DNA of 64,000 nucleotides from Temnothorax longispinosus (Eukaryota > Arthropoda > Insecta > Hymenoptera > Formicidae): the NCBI RefSeq assembly GCF_030848805.1, contig NC_092368.1, positions 3,630,441 through 3,694,440 on the forward strand, written 5' to 3'. Position 1 is the first letter of the stretch. The number at the start of each line of letters is the position of its first letter. Shown in pieces: positions 58,614 through 64,000 of this stretch. Below the pieces are notes generated by a model that was given only the letters and a program-made list of their open reading frames with translations, was not told the origin of the DNA and ran no database searches. The position numbers and the translations under genes were made by a program.

Positions 58614-61600
58614 CTATTGTGCAAGAGGCTTTAACAACAGTTTCGTTATTGTTATATTTGCGTTGTGCATATATTATATATGATAAAAAAGTTACGCAAC
58701 GACATTATAACAACAAAACTGTTGTTTAGAGTTACAGAAATAGGCCTACTGGACATACATAAATTTGGCGTCCCCCTTCCGCAATCGAACAATAGACAGA
58801 GTGGCATTTGGCGCTCCCTTGACGCCGGCACTCGGGGCCTGGGCCCCTTTCGCCCTTCCCTCTTCGCACGGCCCTGTTTCAAAGTGCGGAGAAATACAAA
58901 TGTACATCAATCCTAATGTCGAAAAACAATTTTGTAGTAATATGTAATAATAGAATACCACACTGTGATATTCTAGAATAGATTTAAAGTTAAATTTTCC
59001 ATAATCAAAACGGAAAGTCTTAATACAAATATACGTATGATACTAATTAATCCTAGCAATATCAATTTTCAATAAACAAACATTTTTTCCATTTTTCTCG
59101 TTAATTTAACGCATCAAGTTTAATATACTTTCTGTTAACATATGATTCGAGGGAGTTGACGAAAGTTACGCAAAGTCACAAACCTCGGCGAGCTTGAGAT
59201 ACTGGCGAAAGGGGGTTAGTACCCCGCTTGCGTTTAAGATGCCAACGTAATCGGAACCGGCGATCGAGATTCGATCGAGACCTGATATAATCAGGTTGTT
59301 GGCACCTGTGGCGACGTAATTAATGCCGGTGCTAGATGCAGCACCCCTCCTTCTCTCCTTATCCCCTCATCCCTCCTCCACTCCTCATATTCTGTTGTCT
59401 CTCTTCAAAGCTCGTTAATTCTCGGCGGGACATTACCGAGCAAATTAGGCAAATCGACTCCCCCTCTTTCTCTCTCCCCTCCGTTCTTTCTTCTTTTCAC
59501 TTTTCCTCCGTCGGCTTGCATTTTTGTGCCCCTTTCGCTCTCAAACGCGGAATAAAGTAGCCGTGAATCGGCCAGGAAGTGGGCGTTTCATCATGATGTT
59601 TCAGAGACATGCAGAGCGAGGGGAAAGAAGGAGAACAAGAAAAAAAAGGGTACGACGAGGTGACTTCGTCGTCCTGGTCCCCCTGCTTGCCGTTGGTTTT
59701 CGCAAATTGGCTCTCTCCGCGTTCGTTCTCTTCAGATCCATCTCTTTTTCCGATCTCTTTCCTCTCTCCAGTCGCTCTTTCTCCGGCTTCACCTTCTCGC
59801 GGGGATAATTAACGATTTAACAGACACGCTGGATGAGCGGTGCGTGAGTCGGTTAAGCAAGTTGTTATTAAGACTGACGCAGTATCTCTCTGAAGAGGGG
59901 GTGAGAGGAGACAAAGAAAGAAAGAGAGAAAGATGAGGAGGGAAAAGAAACGAATGAAATCGGCCTTATAAGAGGAGAGAGAAAAAAAGGAAGAGAAAAG
60001 TTTATTATATATCTTAGAATACGAATCCCCCTCCGGGTATTCTATATATAGGGAATTAGATTGTAAAGTAGAAATTAACATAATAAGGTACGAAGTAAGA
60101 CTGGGTGCGTCTCGAGGCGAGGAGAAATGCAGCAAATACGAAAAAGTAGAAACGAAGCTGTGCGTTGTACGTCACAGTTGAAGGGGTGTATTACTTTAAC
60201 GAGTACCGTAAGCTATAAAAGTTTGCAAAATACGCGTTGCGTAAAGGAAGATCACAATAATCAAACTGGCAGGTTCGGAAAGCGAGAGGGGGTTTTCAGA
60301 AAATCGAATCTTTTTAAACTACCCACAACGATACGTCCGTCATGTTAACATTTCCGTTCAAGAAAAATCGCACATAAATTGCAAGATGGTTAAATTAAGA
60401 AATTTGCCGGGAGAAATGAGTTAAATGTTTGAGAAAAAGTACGTCACGGAAAGATGCGAGCGGGGATCGGCGCCAAGGATATACTGAACTGACGGGCGCA
60501 GGACGAAGACGCGACGGCGAGACGAGCAAGGCCGTTAATGTTTTGTGTATTCAAATAAAGAGCGGCGGCGATGGGCGCACATTCGCACGCAAGTCGAGAC
60601 CCGGGCTCGCCCACCGGCTAATGGGTTTATAATGCCTTTATTTCACATTAAAACGCCACCGCCAGCTCGCCGACACCTTGGCGACGATTCTCGCGGTGTG
60701 TCCTGCAAAAGATCGTTTTAGACCCGGTGGTTCAATTCACCTTCTGTCCGCGATAATGCGCCGTTCTTGCGCGAAATTACACGGTTGTACAAACACACAG
60801 AATCCGCGGCGCTAGAAGAAAACGAAACGCCCAAATATTTTTCTCGAGCGCGAACTCGGAAAGAATCATCTAAGAGAAATAATACAACGAAAAATTATTG
60901 AGACCTCTGCATAGTACTTTACACGTCAAACTCAAAGATTGATAATGCAAAAATTTGCTCAAAATAATTTGCCCATGGATAAGCATTTACTATAAATAAT
61001 AAATTAATATATAATATATAATTTAATATAATAATATAGCATGTTAAACAGCGCCCAAGTTTTAGAGTAAAAAAAAATCCAAAATACGCGTGGAGAATAT
61101 CCGAACGATTAAGACTTTAGACGTCTGGTGTCCGTGACAAATTTTTCGTAAATTATATTCCCATCAGAAGTCGCTCTCGCGCGGCAAAATGTGTTCCTCT
61201 TTAATAAAGCAGAGGCGATTCATGCGCCGTCGTGCCCGGTCTTTTTACCGAAGGCGCAATCGCAATCGCGTGCTTTACGGCGACGCGATGGGAGGGGGGC
61301 CCTAATCAAGCGACCGGACATCCTCGATGTTTACGACGACGAGACGTTGCGCCCGCTTTTTCCCTTTTTCGTCGTAACGCTCTCACCGTGTCACTCCTCT
61401 CGGCGCGCCGCCACTAATACCGGATCCCGTCGCCCTTTCGTGCCGAACGCGACGCGTGATTTACGACCGAAGGATGGATCGGCAGGCCGACCGGCCGCAT
61501 GTCTATTCATGCCTAATGCCCGCCTGATACGGCCATAACGACGAAAATGTATTCATTCTGTCCACTTCTCGACACGATGATCGCCCGACGAATTAATAAA

Positions 61601-64000
61601 GCGAATATCTTGGCGAATGATAAATTTAATCCCAGTTTAGTATGCTAATTAATTATTTTTCAATTGCGGTTGCAATGAAAGTTACGGCTTTCATACATGT
61701 TCGCGATCTTAACGGAAGATAAAATAAATATGTGTTAATGATTATAAAGAATACAGCAAGATCAAAACCAGTTTGTAGAAATTTGCTAAAGAAAATGCTC
61801 TCAACGATGTGTGTTACTACCCTTGATACACGAGAGAACTTTAAATGCAATATTTATAGGATCAAGTATTATATACGATGCTGTAAAATATGAATTTCAA
61901 TGTGTTTGCTTTCAAGATCCATAAATATTTCAGCAACTTAAAACATATCAATAAAATATACTAAAATATATGTTATCAAAATATAAATAATTCTTTATCA
62001 TAATAAACGCGTGTCACGTGTGCTGACGAAAATACCTGGCGAAAATAACGACACGAGAACGGTCTCGTGACCGTGTCGGCGATCAGTCGGTCTCGCCGGT
62101 TTGCATTTCCAGCAAATGGTGACTCCTTCATCCCCTAATCGCACGGTCGGCTTGAGGATCGCGTGATGATGCCTTTAAACGGGGCATCCTGTAGCCGGTT
62201 AACCGTACAGAACCGACAACATTTGCCTAAGCGTGTACACGCCAGCTCGAGCAGAATCACTGCGAATAATAGTTCCTTACCTCGATCACATCAGATTTAC
62301 CCACGCCAAGGATGAGAGAGTAGATACTCGAGCGATTTGTCCGTAGGATAATATCTGCGGCGCGACGATAAATAATCTACAAGAGAGAGAAGGAAATGTT
62401 TGTGTTATTTATGAGTTAATTATATGATAATGATATGATGTATACTTCAGTACCTCCCGCATGGATTATCCTGCATTAAATTCTTACGAATTCGGGTAAT
62501 GAAAAATTAAGTCTCTGTTTATCTTTTTAAAAGTTCTTGTAATTTAAACGGGACAATTTTGGGAACGAGTGGAATGTGAAAGAAATGCATGGATAATCAA
62601 AGGGAGAATATTCGGGGGGGGGGGGAGAATTTCGGCGACGCGCGATATTCGGTACAAGAAGTTTATTAGGGTTTATTTACAAGGGAGCAGCTTGCACAGC
62701 AATAGGTGTATGCGTTCCTCACAACACAAGCATTAACAATATAACGCTCTACACTAACACTAATCGCCGCGGCGATAATAATCCTTTAGGTGTTCGCGGA
62801 GAACGCGCGAAGTGTCGCTCGGAGATCCTTAATGATCCTAATTCTTCAACCTCTCATTTACGCTCAACTTAAACGTGAATCGGATGTCGAAGTTCTCGGT
62901 CTTCCTTGAACGACTTATCGAAGGTTCGTATAGGTACTTTCAGTCGAAACGCATCTCGTCCAGCGCGCTCACTTCGCTCCCACTCCGCGTCGAAGTATGG
63001 AATCGAAACATAAATAACGATAACAATAGCTCGTGATACGAAATATACAGCTTATATTACAAGAGATAGAGGCGTAATTATCTTATATCGCAAGTAGATA
63101 TATGTATACCTATATACAAGTAGACTTTAGTCGCCGTACAGCTTAGTTGCCCTTAAAGATGCATATACGTGTATTATGTACGGCAATTATGCCGCCTTTA
63201 GAACCAGCATGGTTACATATTTACAATCCGTTTGTATTCTTCGCGCGTGCGATCCACCGAAGATCATCTTTGCGGCAGTTCGACCTCGAAATGACGTAAC
63301 CGTGTTTCTTGCGTACAAAAATACGCGACTACAAAATGAACAAACGAAACATGGAAATATATGGGGTGCATAACGAAAATATTTCCGCTTGAGAAATCAT
63401 GCTATCCGATTTGGCGTATCATCGCAGTTCCTTCACTGAAAGCAGTCTTGGTGATCAACCTACGGTGCTGCAAGATACATGTATTAGAATAAAACATACA
63501 GAATGAATGAAAATTAAGCTTGAAAATCTCTTATTGCCAGCATCTTCTGAAAGTGCAACAAATTTTTGCGCGACGACAATTCCTTTATTCTTATCGATTT
63601 CAAAGTGCGTCCCTAGGTGCATCCTGACTACCAGGATCACGGCGGCCCTATCGCTTCCAATCGCTGATCAAGGTAAAGATACGTGTGCTCCTCTCGATCC
63701 CAGGGTTCAGTCGGGAGACAACGGAATCGCCGAGTCACGTGAGACGGCTCGGGTCCCCTGCGCCTGCCACCATGCCCGCCAAAGGTCGAAAGTTCAGCCG
63801 AGAGAGCATTCAGACTCTCGGAGAACGTGAGCTTTACGTTTTCTTTCCTCTGCTTCGTCTTCGCAGCGCGATAGAAAGACGGAGAGCGACAAATCGCCGT
63901 GGCCAACTCGGGAACCTTTGACACCGCACAATTATCGTTGCTATTCACGCCGGATTCTGTACGTTTCATCGAAACCGCGGACACGCGGCGACCTCCTCCT
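58614..64000. other. Non-coding, no gene accepted
   Basis: Mixed composition with pyrimidine-rich tracts at 59340-59520 and 59700-59800, a purine-rich tract at 59885-60000, CpG-dense DNA at 61200-61540, AT-rich DNA at 61620-62020, and a run of 12 G at 62614-62625. An acceptor-like - strand CAG at about 59895 precedes 26 open codons. Frames of 107-115 codons at 63507-63984 overlap on both strands; one touches the window edge and cannot be judged. Confidence 0.4.

Noticed and set aside
60720..60745. tRNA-like T-arm (GGTTCAATTC)
   Set aside because: The stem does not pair properly and no A-box or acceptor stem is found upstream.

Overview
The window looks like nuclear DNA from an insect, most likely a hymenopteran such as an ant. 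This is inferred from composition and content, not from any species-specific match. The background is AT-rich and is broken by GC-rich patches in which CpG is abundant rather than depleted. There are many CT/GA microsatellites, several short non-autonomous DNA transposons (mostly flanked by TA), and almost no continuous coding sequence. No bacterial-style gene, operon, tRNA, rRNA or CRISPR array is visible. Nearly all open frames are chance frames running through GC-rich or CT/GA-repeat DNA.

The only well-supported coding sequence is one exon on the + strand at 12549-13038. It has an excellent splice acceptor and encodes a Met-, Ala-, Gln- and Pro-rich stretch typical of the low-complexity flanks of developmental transcription factors. 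I could not name the gene, and no DNA-binding domain exon was found elsewhere in the window. Several weaker exon candidates were chosen because a strong pyrimidine-tract/AG acceptor leads into an open frame: 5621-5774 (+), 21831-21958 (+, Cys-rich), 54379-54470 (+), 57859-57972 (+), and a cluster on the - strand between 35.3 and 37.6 kb. These should be read as hypotheses.

The clearest non-genic content is mobile. Inverted-repeat elements occur at 10503-10711 (TTAA-flanked), 14395-14665, 23862-24003, 27769-27988 and 27999-28408 (two elements eight bases apart), 38925-39257 (foldback), 40081-40390 and 42411-42560 (near-perfect long hairpin). A likely remnant of a mariner transposase C-terminus lies at 23509-23604 on the - strand. 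No full-length transposase is present, so all of these would need a transposase supplied in trans.

Region by region: 1-12.5 kb is non-coding with CpG-dense, pyrimidine-rich patches and one weak exon. 12.5-13.04 kb is the exon. 13-29.5 kb is mostly AT-rich with the largest set of mobile elements. 29.6-31 kb is a strongly purine-skewed, CpG-dense patch that could be a promoter or first exon. 35-37.6 kb holds the putative minus-strand exons. 38-43 kb holds three further inverted-repeat elements. 43-64 kb is non-coding with microsatellites and two weak exon candidates. A single developmental gene with long introns, plus neighbouring regulatory DNA, would fit this layout, but that is inference.
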